Assembly: GCA_024138025.1 (NCBI GenBank)
Contig: JAMXBD010000722.1
Coordinates: 620,001-684,000 of the forward strand
From: Combretum micranthum
Lineage: Eukaryota; Streptophyta; Magnoliopsida; Myrtales; Combretaceae
Direction: 5' to 3'
Length of the DNA stretch: 64,000 nucleotides
In this document: positions 37,289-47,126 of the stretch, one piece after another
Numbering within the stretch: position 1 is the first letter of the stretch
Layout of the letters: every line of letters begins with the position of its first letter
The notes under the pieces: generated by a model
Told to the model about the DNA's origin: nothing
What the model saw: only the letters and a program-made list of their open reading frames with translations
Databases searched by the model: none
Program-made: the position numbers and the translations under genes

Positions 37289-38178
37289 GATTTAGTCATT
37301 TCTTGTATAGTTCTATTCTTGCATTCCATAACTCTATTTTGTTAAGGAGTATATGGAGCTGAGAAATTATGGGATATACCTTTTTTTTCACAAAAACTAA
37401 CAAATAGTGCATTTTAAAACTCTTTTCCATTGTTGATTTGAAGATTAATTATGGAAATTCTCTTTTCATTTTGATTTTTTTCTTGCAATTTTTTTAAAAT
37501 AATCAAAGGTATCTCTCTTATTTCATAAGAATATAACCTAAGTATATTATGAAAAATCATCAACAATAACATATCAATATTTACTACCACCCATGTTAAG
37601 AGTTCTAGTTAGTCCTAATAGATTAAGATGTTATAACTCGAGTGGTCTTTTAGTTGATATTTCATTTTTACTTTTGTGAGAAACAATTAAAATTTTATTC
37701 TTTAAACAAGCATCACATTTTACATCTTGTTTAATATTAATTCTACACAAAGATAACCTTTTTAATTGAGAAAAGTTAACATGTCCTAATTGTCGATGCA
37801 CAATAAAAACATGATCATTCATGGATAAAAGACAACAAGTAGTTTCAACTTTTGCACGTTTTATAATATATATATATATATTATATGCTTCTCCTTCTTA
37901 AACCTTCAAATGACTTAACAGCTTTTCATTAAAAGCATAGTATTTATATTGTTTAGAACCATTTTATATCCTTTGTCACATAGTTGACTCATAATTAATA
38001 AATTATGTTTCAAGCCTTTCACAGTATAAACATTTTCTATGATGTAAGGAGACATAACAATAGTTCCAATGGCAACAATTTTACCTTTACTGTCTTCTCC
38101 AAAGTTTACATATCCTTGTTCTCCCTATATTATGCTATTGAACAATAAAGAATTTTCGGTCAGATGTTTGGGACATCC
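37289..38178 (-). pseudogene. Ty1/copia protease, GAG-pre-integrase and integrase segment, decayed
   Basis: Minus strand, the 5' portion of the broken copia pol. From 38178 down it reads GCPKHLTENSLLFNSI (the region just after the protease DSG motif), then GYVNFGEDSKGKIVAIGTI. The open piece 37822-37631 is the GAG-pre-integrase domain (HRQLGHVNFSQL ... CDACLKNK ... STKRPLEL), and near 37400-37300 is the integrase motif NFSAPYTP.QN..ME.KNRTIQEMTK. Stops interrupt the frame. It continues at 23212 across S5. The E2 LTR was inserted into the protease codons at 38178/38179, so the gag and 5' LTR of this copia lie beyond E2, outside the window. Confidence 0.88.
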
Positions 38179-41100
38179 TGGAAGCCCTTAATTTTTAAAG
38201 TAATATCAAGTTCAAACCCTAAACCGAAAAGTCAACTAGAAACCCTAAGTCAATGAATCCCTCGGAAACCCTAGTAGTTTAGATCCGGTAATCTCGTATT
38301 CCTAAACCAAGAAGTCGAAATACGATTGAAGAATGTAGTTTGGTTCATCATAATACTAGGATGCTTAAAAAGATAAAATTAGCGAATTTTCGACCTATTT
38401 TGAACCCGATCGGATACAAACTTTGAAAAGCATGTCTCGAGGTTTGAGATATTAAATATACGTTATTAATACCATTAAACTCATAATTTAATAAGATTTC
38501 CAAATATATCTATAAACCCCCAAAGTTTTGTGATCAATTAAGATTAACCCTAATTAGAAGGTTAATCGGAAATCCAAAAGTCAACAAAACCCTAGTCAGA
38601 CGTAACCATTAAAGTCCAGCAATCTCGTGTTCGTAACCCTAAGAAAGTAAGTAAGAGATTAGTATGTAGAATAGTTCATAATAACATGAGAAGGCTTAAA
38701 AATATCAGAATTGTTAAACCGCGATTCATTTTGAGCATGATCGGACACAATTTTCGAAAAGCATATCCTGGGGCTCAAAACGGTAAAAATATTCTAAATA
38801 TACCATTAGACTCATAAAAATATAAGGTTTTCAAAAATATCAGTTTCAAAATTTTTCGGTATGTAAAAATATCATATATCGCAATTATATGCGTATTTTC
38901 TTACTACCGGTACTTAAGTTATCATGTCTACTTTATATTACACTATTTATTACTATTCTACACCATTTATCTATCTCTACTTTTTCTTACAACCTACTCT
39001 TACAACCATACCTCTATTTTCTTATAATTTTCATTTCCAATACAACTTCACATCTTTTATATCTTACTTTTCATTAACAAAAATACAAAAAAATAATTTC
39101 TCTCCGTCTCTTTCCTTACAAAATGTGCCGGCCCCCCTCTTCTTTCCCTCATATTGTTTTATTTTTCATTTATTTAATTAATATAAATTTCCTCCCACAT
39201 TTTCCTATAAAATACCCCATCTTCCTTCCATTTCCTTCACACCTTCCATACACAAAAAAATTACTCTCTTAAAATTTCTACAAGAGTTCTCTCAAAGTTC
39301 TCTCAAGTATAGGTTTCATAGGTAATACTTCTTTAAGTTTCCATTATGTTCATTTACTTAGTATGAACATAATGTGTGTTTTCTAAAACCATCAAGGTTA
39401 AGAAAACAACAATATATTCATACTTTGTTTTTATTCATGAATCTATTTTCTTTTATGTTGCTTTCATATATATTTAACTAAATATATCTATATAGCTACA
39501 TATATCCTTTAGAGCATATAAGCTCCTTTGTTTTGTAATTTATTTACTTCCTTTGCAATTTATTTATTTATCTTGCAATTTATTTACTTTCAAGTTGTTT
39601 TAAGACTAGTCTTTCTAGTCTTAGACTTGTCCTCATCAAGTCAAAATAATTTTCTTTTTCTTTTGGGACTAGTCTATTCTTAGTCTCGGGATACCTTGAT
39701 AAAGTTAAGGTTCCAATACTTGACATGTTTCTTTACTAGCTTATTTCTTTAATTATTATGTCTTTCTTATGTTTTCATAACTTTATGATTTCATATTCAT
39801 GAACATGCATGAACATATTAATTTTTGTCTCAACAAGATAAAGGAGGAAAAGTTTTCTTAAAATAGAAGTTTTTCTCTAAAATTAAATGTGGTAATGAAG
39901 GAAGTAATTTTCATAAAAACTTAGGAATTTATCTTAACAAATTTTTTCTAGAAATCTAGAGGAGTTCATTATAAATTTTAAGAACATAGGAAATTTTTTT
40001 TTTCAAACAAAACATACATACACTTTATAAAGTGATAAAATGGAAATAAATTCTTGATTAAATAAAAGTTTTACTAAATTTCAATTTCATCAATACTAGT
40101 TTGGCAAACACCTAGAAATTCCTTTCATAAAAGTAGAATGATCTTAAGAAATAAGGAAATTATTTCTATAAATATAGAAATATTACTATTTTCAAAAAGT
40201 ATTAGAAAATAAGCTTAGAAAATAAAAATCATTCTTTAGAAATTCAAAAAGACTAAGGAAATGAAAGAAAAAAAATACTCATTTAAAATAACTTGACATA
40301 TTTTTTTCAGCAAGCTAAGAGGAAAATTTCAAAAGTTTCACTTTTCCAAAATCTTTAGAAGACTTTACTTTTACCAAAAGTTCATGGTTTGAGACAACTT
40401 CAATAATTTCATGCATTTGATATGAGTCAATAAATATATGTAAATACATTTCAAAGGTTTTACAAACTATTATAATATCTATCTCTTTGATATAAGTTTT
40501 TGTAAAAAGTAGAAAATAAGTTTTGTGAAATTTGTGGTGGATCTGATCACCACTATTTTAGAGCTCAAATGACTTATTTTGATGAAAATAGTTTTAGAAA
40601 TAGATAGATCTTTTCGAGTAGATAGAAAACGGTATATAATATGCGAAATTTCAAGTTAAAATTAGCAAAATTAGCAAGTTATGGCCATTTTAAGTTATAA
40701 TTTCCTTCAATCCGATTTTACCGCAAATTCAATATAGATTTAGAATCTTCAAAAATAGAAATTCTATGAAGGAACCAATATCGCCTTCCTGGAAGATCAC
40801 TTCGACTAGGAGCTGTAAATATCCGAAATTTTCGATCTACAAATAAAGACCTAAACCCTAAACGGAAGTCAAAAGGATTCTTAGGTCAAACAAAACCCTA
40901 GTTTACCATAACCGTTTAACTCCGGCATTACCGTTTTCTCAAGTCATAGAAAATGAAGTTGGAAAAATTAGCTCGAATAGTTCGTAATAACCATAGGTTT
41001 TATAAAAGTTTCAGTTTCGTGAAATTCGGATGTCCTTCGAACCCGAACAGACACAGTTTTTGAAAAATGAGTCCGGAAGCCCGGAATAGGAAAAATATTC

Positions 41101-41511
41101 CGAATACACCGTTAGACTCGTAAAAATATAAGATTTCCAAAAATATCAATTTCGTAATTTTTCGGTAGCTAAAAATATCAGATATCGCTTTTATACTCGT
41201 ATTTTCTTACTACCGGCATTAAATTGTCATGTCTACTTTTACATTACACTATTTTCTACTATTCTACACTATTCATCTATCTCTACTTTTTCTTACAACC
41301 TACTCTTACAAACCATACACCTATTTCTTACATTTTTCATTTCCAATACAACTTCACATCTTTCATTTCTTACTTTTAATTAATCAAAAGACAAAAAAAT
41401 TAATTTTTCTTCTCCCCATGCACTCAAAATAGCGCCGGCCTCTCTCTCCCATGCCCAATTTATTTTGATTTCCAATTATTTAATTAACACAATTTATCTC
41501 CCACATTTTCC

Positions 41512-41519
41512 TATAAATA
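41512..41519 (+). promoter_or_regulatory. TATA box of E1 5' LTR
   Basis: TATAAATA in TTCCTATAAATACCCC. It is likely the promoter that drives the genomic RNA; transcription would start about 30 bases downstream in a pyrimidine-rich leader. Confidence 0.75.
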
Positions 41520-42930
41520 CCCCTTCATACCTTCACTTCTTACACACTTCTTCTTCTCTAAAGTTACTCTCTCAAAATCTCTCTCAAATTCTCTCAAGAG
41601 TTCTTACAAGAAGTCCTCTTAAGTTTAGCTTCTTTAGGTAAGAAATTTCTCAAGATTTCTTCATGTTCATTTACTTAGTATGAGCTTAGTGTGTGTTTTC
41701 TAAAACCATGAAGGTTAAGAAAGCAACATTAGATTCATACTTTGTTTTTGTTCATAATATCAATCTCTTTATGTTCCTTATATTTCCTTTATGTTCTTTA
41801 TATTTCCTTTATGTTACTACTATCTAATATATCTATATAATTATATATATTATTTAGAGCATATAAGCTCATTGTCTTACAATTTATTTATCTTTCATGC
41901 AATTTAATTACTTCATTTCAAGTTATTTAAATTCAAGTTGATTTTAAGACTAGTCATTCTAGTCTTAGACTTGTCCTCATCAAGTCAAAACAATTCTTTT
42001 CTTTTTCGGGACTAGTCTTTTCTTAGTCCCGGGGTACCTTGATAAAGCTAAGGTCCCAATACTTGATTTACTTTATTATTTAAGCTTTCAAGTTATTATG
42101 TTCCTTTGTATTTCTATAGTTTTGATTCATATTCATGCATGAACATAATGTTTTTGTCTCAACAAAAACAAATGAGAAAATGTTTTCTTGAATTAAAGAT
42201 TCTTTCTAAAGAAATAAATATGGGAAACGGATTTCTAAAAACTCATGAACATGCATAGGAATGATTTTCTTACATAAACAAAAGGTTTTATGAAAACTTA
42301 TCTTTTATCAAGAAGTAGAAATTCTTTTGAAACATTACAAGAAATAAAAATATCATTTTGCTACTTTTGAAATCCAAGTTTAGAAAACAAAACCACACTT
42401 TAGGAAAATTAAAGTAATTACAAGAGATTTCATTTAAAAATAAAATCTTTATCTTAATGACCAAAAGATCTTTCAAAAGTAAAATAGAATCTCAAATTCA
42501 AAGACTTTTAAAACCTTACTTTTAAGTTGAGACAACTTCATTTACTTCATACATTTGTTATGAGTCATTACAAATATATATATACCTTTCAAAAGTTTAC
42601 AAAATAATTGAAATGTTATCTTTTCAAAATGAGCTTTGTTTACAAAAAGGAAAACAAGTGTTTACAAATTCGTGGCAAATCTGATCGCTACCTTTTCGGA
42701 ACCCAAACGACTTAGTTTTATGGAAATAAGCTTAGAAATGCGTAGATCGTTTCGAGTAGGTAGAAAACGGTATATTATACGCGAAATTCCGAGTTAAAAT
42801 GAGCAAGTTATGGCCATTTTAAGTTGGAATTTCCCTTTATACGATTTACTACGATTTTTAAGAAAAGATTAGAATTTTCAAAGGATAGAATTTCATGAAA
42901 TACTCATTTTGGGTATTCTTCTTGAATTAG

Positions 42931-43029
42931 ATAATCACGAGGAGGATTGTTCGTATCCCGAGGATTACTACGATTAAGTGGAATTTCCGAACGACCCATC
43001 CAAATCAAGAACGGTGTCATCATGGCCGA
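42931..43029 (+). other. Putative LTR micro-exon (E1 5' LTR)
   Basis: Follows CTTGAATTAG and precedes GTGAGTTACT. After two bases it reads NHEEDCSYPEDYYD and TAA (42975-42977). The exon ends with CATGGCCGA, a good plant initiation context. It is identical in the 3' LTR at 52236-52332. Confidence 0.5.
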
Positions 43030-43370
43030 GTGAGTTACTTCCCGTATTTTTTTTCGTACTCTTGATTGTGCTTGTAAAGTTAGTTGCACTAGAACTTAAG
43101 AAAAATAAAATGAAAGTGTATGATAATATGTTGAAAGAATACTAAGTATATCGAAACTCGAATTGTTTGTAATAAAGATTGTAGTGCATTAATATCTTGA
43201 AGTGTTTGAAATTGGTTGATCACTTGAAAGAAGCTAAATGTAATTACTAGACTTTAATTAAAGAAATTATTCATGCACTTCATATGTTGAGTCACATTGC
43301 ATTCGCTACTATACAATTGGTGGGACAAGTGTATAATAGTGGTGGTAGACATAACCGGTATATCATGTAA

Positions 43371-43510
43371 GTGGCGAGTAGGAGCCGGTAAGAACTACTT
43401 AAAAGGATGGCTAGTAGGAGCCTGTAATAACTACAAGTTTTTGGTGGCTAGTAGGAGCCTGTAATAACTACAAATTTTTGATGGCGTATAGGAGCCGGTA
43501 AGATCTATAA
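43371..43510 (+). repeat. Minisatellite in E1 5' LTR
   Basis: Four units starting with TGGC at 43371, 43407, 43444 and 43481, about 36-37 bases apart, core GGCKAGTAGGAGCCKGTAA followed by a CTA. The outer units have CCGG and the inner units CCTG. Counterparts occur in S2 (10950-11060), S8 (53775-53860) and the 3' LTR. Confidence 0.8.
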
Positions 43511-43558
43511 AAGTGTTTTTAAAAGTTGTGGCTGTAATTGGCCTGAATACCCAACCCC

Positions 43559-43609
43559 GAATGAAGGGCGTAAATTCATTCAACATATGATTCCCGGAAA
43601 GTCATATGT
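43559..43609 (+). other. Conserved double hairpin (E1 5' LTR)
   Basis: GAATGAA (43559-43565) pairs with TTCATTC (43575-43581), loop GGGCGTAAA. ACATATGA (43583-43590) pairs with TCATATGT (43602-43609), loop TTCCCGGAAAG. It is repeated at 52855-52905 in the 3' LTR. Confidence 0.75.
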
Positions 43610-44147
43610 CTTGTATGCTCATGTGGTTGTTGCATTTCATATGTTTGAATAATAAACTTGATTGATATTTTACTTCGATAAATTTTGGGATCTACTCACT
43701 AAGCCTATAAGCTTACACCCCTATAGATATTTGTATTCTCAGGAACACCTAATTTTGTGCCCGGGTCTTCCAGTATTCGTATACGTTTTATGTTGAAGCT
43801 TTTGGAGGAAATCTACTCGAAGACTTAGATTAGACTTCCTTTGAAATCTTTAATTTTGGTTATTATGAAGTTATCTCGATCCTTGGAATTAGCGGGGGTA
43901 TGCCCTAAGAATTTATGTATCAGACCTTTGGTTATTTATGATATGATATATTTATTTCTGAATTCTTGTATGTTTAACTTTACTTGCTTAAACTATGCTT
44001 CCCAAAAGCGTCTCCTATTACCGTGTTAGACGCCTTACATATAATACTAAGGCTTTCGCATGACTAAGGTAGCCATTCTTAAGCCTTGATATTATATGTG
44101 GCGGACTGCCACGTTTAGGGTACCCTTCGGGGCGTGACAGTTTAAGT

Positions 44148-44159
44148 TGGTATCAGAGC
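44148..44159 (+). promoter_or_regulatory. Primer-binding site of E1
   Basis: TGGTATCAGAGC, eight bases after the LTR end, complementary to the 3' end of plant initiator methionine tRNA, the usual primer of plant Ty3/gypsy elements. Confidence 0.93.
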
Positions 44160-45242
44160 AACAAGTTTATAGAAATAAAGGTAATAGGAATAAATCTAGA
44201 ATAGAAAAAGAGATAGATATGTTTACAAAAGGACTTAGATAAGATTAGACAAGTTTAGAAATTCTCAAAAAGGAGAATTAATAACCTTCCTTATCCTTTG
44301 TAGTTATTCTTGGAGAAGTTGGAATTAAGACCTAATGTTTGAATTTAAGATATGATGAAACCCTGGTGGATTACCGATTAAGAGTAAAAAGCCTATGTAA
44401 GGAGTTTTCCCTATTAGATAGACTTAGAAGTTTCTTACGATGTAGAATGTTTTACGTACCATTACAACCACACCCTATGCTCCAAAAAGCTACATTCTTC
44501 TTTCCGAAATAATAGACGTTTAGTTTTTCCGATTTTCGAGCTTGGAATTCCATGGGACGATTATATAACTATGCCCTCGGTGAGCCAGCAGATCATGGAC
44601 GAGATAAGGATGTTTCCAACTATCATAAAGCCAGTCAAGATTTCGAATGGCTTGAGGAGTATACCCCGAATCAAGGACGATCTCGTGTGAGAAGCTTAAC
44701 CGAGAAAGACGTAAGGAAAGTATCCGACAAGGAACATGCAGTGCAGGCAAAGTTTGATCAATGGGAGCCAAGCCTGTCTAGAAATCAACCCTCCCGCAAA
44801 GGAAAAAGAATGATGGACCGAACCACCGTAATGTAACTCCCTCACCAGGAGGAAAAGATCAAAGAAAGAAGGAAGGATCCGTAGGAGCAATCCCATGTGT
44901 CCAACAAGAATTTTTGTAACCAGAACGACTTAAGGATATAGGATCGATTGGTAGTTTAAAATTATGTTTTCAAAAAGTATTTAATATTTGTTGTATTTTG
45001 AATTTCTTTTATCTTGATTTCTTTATAAGATTTTATTCCCTTCTATGCTTTTTAAATTAAATATTTTGGTTTAAACAAATTTCCTCTCTTGATTGATTAA
45101 ATTTCTCTTATGTGATGTTTCTCTTCATATGTTTGTTTCTTAAAAGTTCTCGCAATTTCCGTAACTTAGTATGCAAAGGCCTTAATAATCTAGTGTTTAC
45201 GCAAACAATTAAAACAACCGACCTAGAAGAGGATGACCAAGG
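44160..45242 (+). other. Untranslated leader of E1 between PBS and gag
   Basis: About 1.1 kb. It contains one open frame of 94 codons (44552-44836, rich in charged residues, SRKGKRMMDR near its end) with no domain I recognise; its status is uncertain. A polypyrimidine run with CTTAAAAG at about 45133-45148 could act as a 3' splice site ahead of gag. Nothing else is recognised. Confidence 0.5.
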
Positions 45243-46470
45243 ATGAGACAGGCATCAAATAACCCGCCTGAAGAAGTTAATCAACCAGAAGTACCCCCTG
45301 TGGCTCCTGCCCCAGACCAGCAAGGCAATCTCCAAGCCACTCTGGGTCAATTAACACAACTTCTTAATGTGTTAGTTCAGCAACAACAAAGGAATGTGCC
45401 ACCTCCGGCACCAGCACAAGCACCACCCCAGCAAGCACCCCAAGCATCTGTGCATGGACCAGCAGCACCTGATGCTCAATCACATACAGCACCACTGCCG
45501 CCTCCGCCACCACCTCGACCATACAGAACTTCACTCCCAGATTTTATCAAAAGTAACCGTTACTTTGACGGAGCTTTTGGAAATCCAGACGAAGCAGAAG
45601 ATTGGCTCGCACAGATAGAACGATCTTTTGCCGCTTATGAAGTTCCTTATCATCTTCGAATAAGCTATGGTACGTATATGTTGAGGTTCAACGCCCGCAT
45701 CTGGTGGGAGTCCAAGAGTAGGGAATTGCCGCCGCCTATCACCTGGGAGATGTTTCGGAATGAGTTTCTGGAAAATTATTTCCCTGGAAGTCTAAGAGTA
45801 AGGTATAGTGCGGATTTCTTGCACATATCCCAGAGAGGAAAGACCATAGAACAATATGAGACGGAATTTAGCCGACTCTTGCAGTATGCTCCGGATTCGT
45901 ATAAATATAGTGAGGAGCTGAAACGACAAGTGTTCCTGAACGGGTTAGATGAAGACTTAAGGATGCGATTGGAAGAATTTGACATTCGCACCTTCAGAGA
46001 ACTGGTTGAAAGAGCCAGAATTGTTGAAGGGGCCAAGAAAAGGAAAGCAGGGACCTTTGAGAAGAAAGTGCAGGTATTTGGCAGGAGATTTCAACCAGGA
46101 ACAGGCTCCAATTTCCCTTCCAAAAGGTTTAAACCAATTAGTCACTTTAAGGGAAATTTTAGTGGACAGAAAGATAATTCCAAGATAACAGCAAATTGTT
46201 GGAAATGCAAAGGAGCGCATTACCGAAGAGATGCCCCCTTCTCCAGAACAAGTGTTATTTCTGTGGTGACCCGAGCCATAAGATTCGGACTGCCCAAAGA
46301 AAGCTTCTACGACTTGTTTCGTATGTAAGCAATTGGGACATTTTGCTAACGAGTGTCCCCAAAGGAATCTCCCAGCAAACCGACCTGTTGGATCCTCAGG
46401 AGGACTTGCCCGACAAGGAGTGGGAGTGGAAGCGGAAGTCGCTCGGCATCATCTATGCATGGGCTGAGAA
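45243..46470 (+). pseudogene. gag: E1 gag (capsid and zinc knuckles), frame broken
   Basis: The 361-codon frame from ATG 45243 starts with a Pro/Gln-rich tail (residues 1-95), then the retrotransposon gag capsid domain (about 100-275; motifs RYFDGAFGNPDEAEDWL, WWESKSRELPP, MFRNEFLENYFP, EQYETEFSRLLQYAP, FLNGLDEDLRMRLE). A basic linker follows, then three CCHC zinc knuckles at 46197, 46253 and 46314-46356. The first two knuckles are each hit by a one-base loss and a codon is missing in the first, so the third is in another frame. The third knuckle (CFVCKQLGHFANEC) is intact. The encoded capsid protein would package the genomic RNA in the cytoplasm. Confidence 0.92.
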
Positions 46471-46575
46471 TTTATAACCTTGAAGGGCAATGGGTCTGCG
46501 AGGAGGATGCCGAAGAAGGATTAGAATTGGCTGCCCTGGACCATGGAGAGGAGTACGACTATAACTTGGTTACAG

Positions 46576-46691
46576 GTTAGCCTCAACCTTTAAAAATATA
46601 TGTCTGTTTTAATATCTGTTGAGTATCAAGTTATGATGTATGTTGGAGCTAATAGATGTTTAGGAAACCTTTTTAAAGACAATAAGACTAG
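46576..46691 (+). other. Possible 116-base intron between gag and protease of E1
   Basis: The frame ending ..DYNLVTG has a stop at 46578-46580. A GT at 46576 after ACAG and an AG at 46690-46691 after ACT would remove an AT-rich 116 bases with a CTAAT branch-like site (46649), and join the two frames exactly (..LVT-V-TRVLNAGTI..). Ogre elements are known to carry a spliced pol intron; for Tekay-type elements I know of none. An insertion or decay is the alternative. Confidence 0.35.
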
Positions 46692-47126
46692 TAACACGCG
46701 TCTTGAACGCAGGAACCATACAAATAGGAGACCTAACCGCTTATACCCTCTTCGATACCGGCGCAACACATTCCTTTATTGCCACTAGTGTAGCCTTGAA
46801 GACCGGTTTACCCATCACCACAATCACAACAAGTTTTCGTATAAAAACCCCCACCGGTAGTGTGGTGACTACCAAAGAAGTAATAAGGAATTGCCCCATG
46901 AAGATACAAGGCCATGAAGCAACTACCGATCTTATAGTAATAGAAATTAGCAAGTACGAAGTGATTCTCGGAATGAGTTGGTTGTCCATGGTGGAAGCAA
47001 AGGTAGATTGTAGAATAAAAGGGTGGAATTCAGGAGACAAGATGGAAAGAAAGCTACGTTTTTGGGAGAATCCGCAAAAAGTTTGGAGTTAAGTCGTTTG
47101 AGCTAATTGAAGAAGTTGAAGAAGGA
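46692..47126 (+). pseudogene. pol: E1 aspartic protease region of pol, frameshifted at its end
   Basis: The open frame from 46703 to 47092 carries NAGTIQIGDLTAYTLFDTGATHSFI, where DTGA is the catalytic aspartate motif, and the downstream ..VILGMSWLS flap/ILGxxWL motif. The enzyme cuts the Gag-Pol polyprotein. The frame shifts at about 47020 and again near 47090 before reaching the RT frame ([12 protein letters not shown]). Confidence 0.9.

Larger units (their letters stand above)
40814..44139 (+). repeat. 5' LTR of E1
   Basis: 3326 bases, TGTAAATATCC..GGCGTGACA. Landmarks: AGCGCCGGCC box near 41430, TATA 41512-41519, donor-like TTTAGGTAAGAA at 41633-41644, conserved box 42740-42830, acceptor TTAG ending 42930, micro-exon 42931-43029, GTGAGT donor 43030, four-unit minisatellite 43371-43510, double hairpin 43559-43609, third hairpin 43700-43715, acceptor-like sites TTCTCAG (43742) and TCTTCCAG (near 43773), terminal GGGTACCCTTCGGGG box. 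Confidence 0.96.

Noticed and set aside
43371..43510. CRISPR-like array
   Set aside because: Repeats are imperfect, spacers are as conserved as repeats, and the context is a plant LTR.
44148..44159. tRNA gene at the tRNA-like match
   Set aside because: Only the 12-base primer-binding match to tRNA-Met is present (also 57997-58008); no cloverleaf.
44552..44836. 94-codon frame in the E1 leader as an extra gene
   Set aside because: No domain, no counterpart in the E2 leader, and overlapped by equally long antisense frames; kept only as a note in the leader entry.
45776..46220. Minus-strand frames of 86-99 codons over gag and protease
   Set aside because: Shadows of the plus-strand gag-pol codon bias; no similarity to known proteins.
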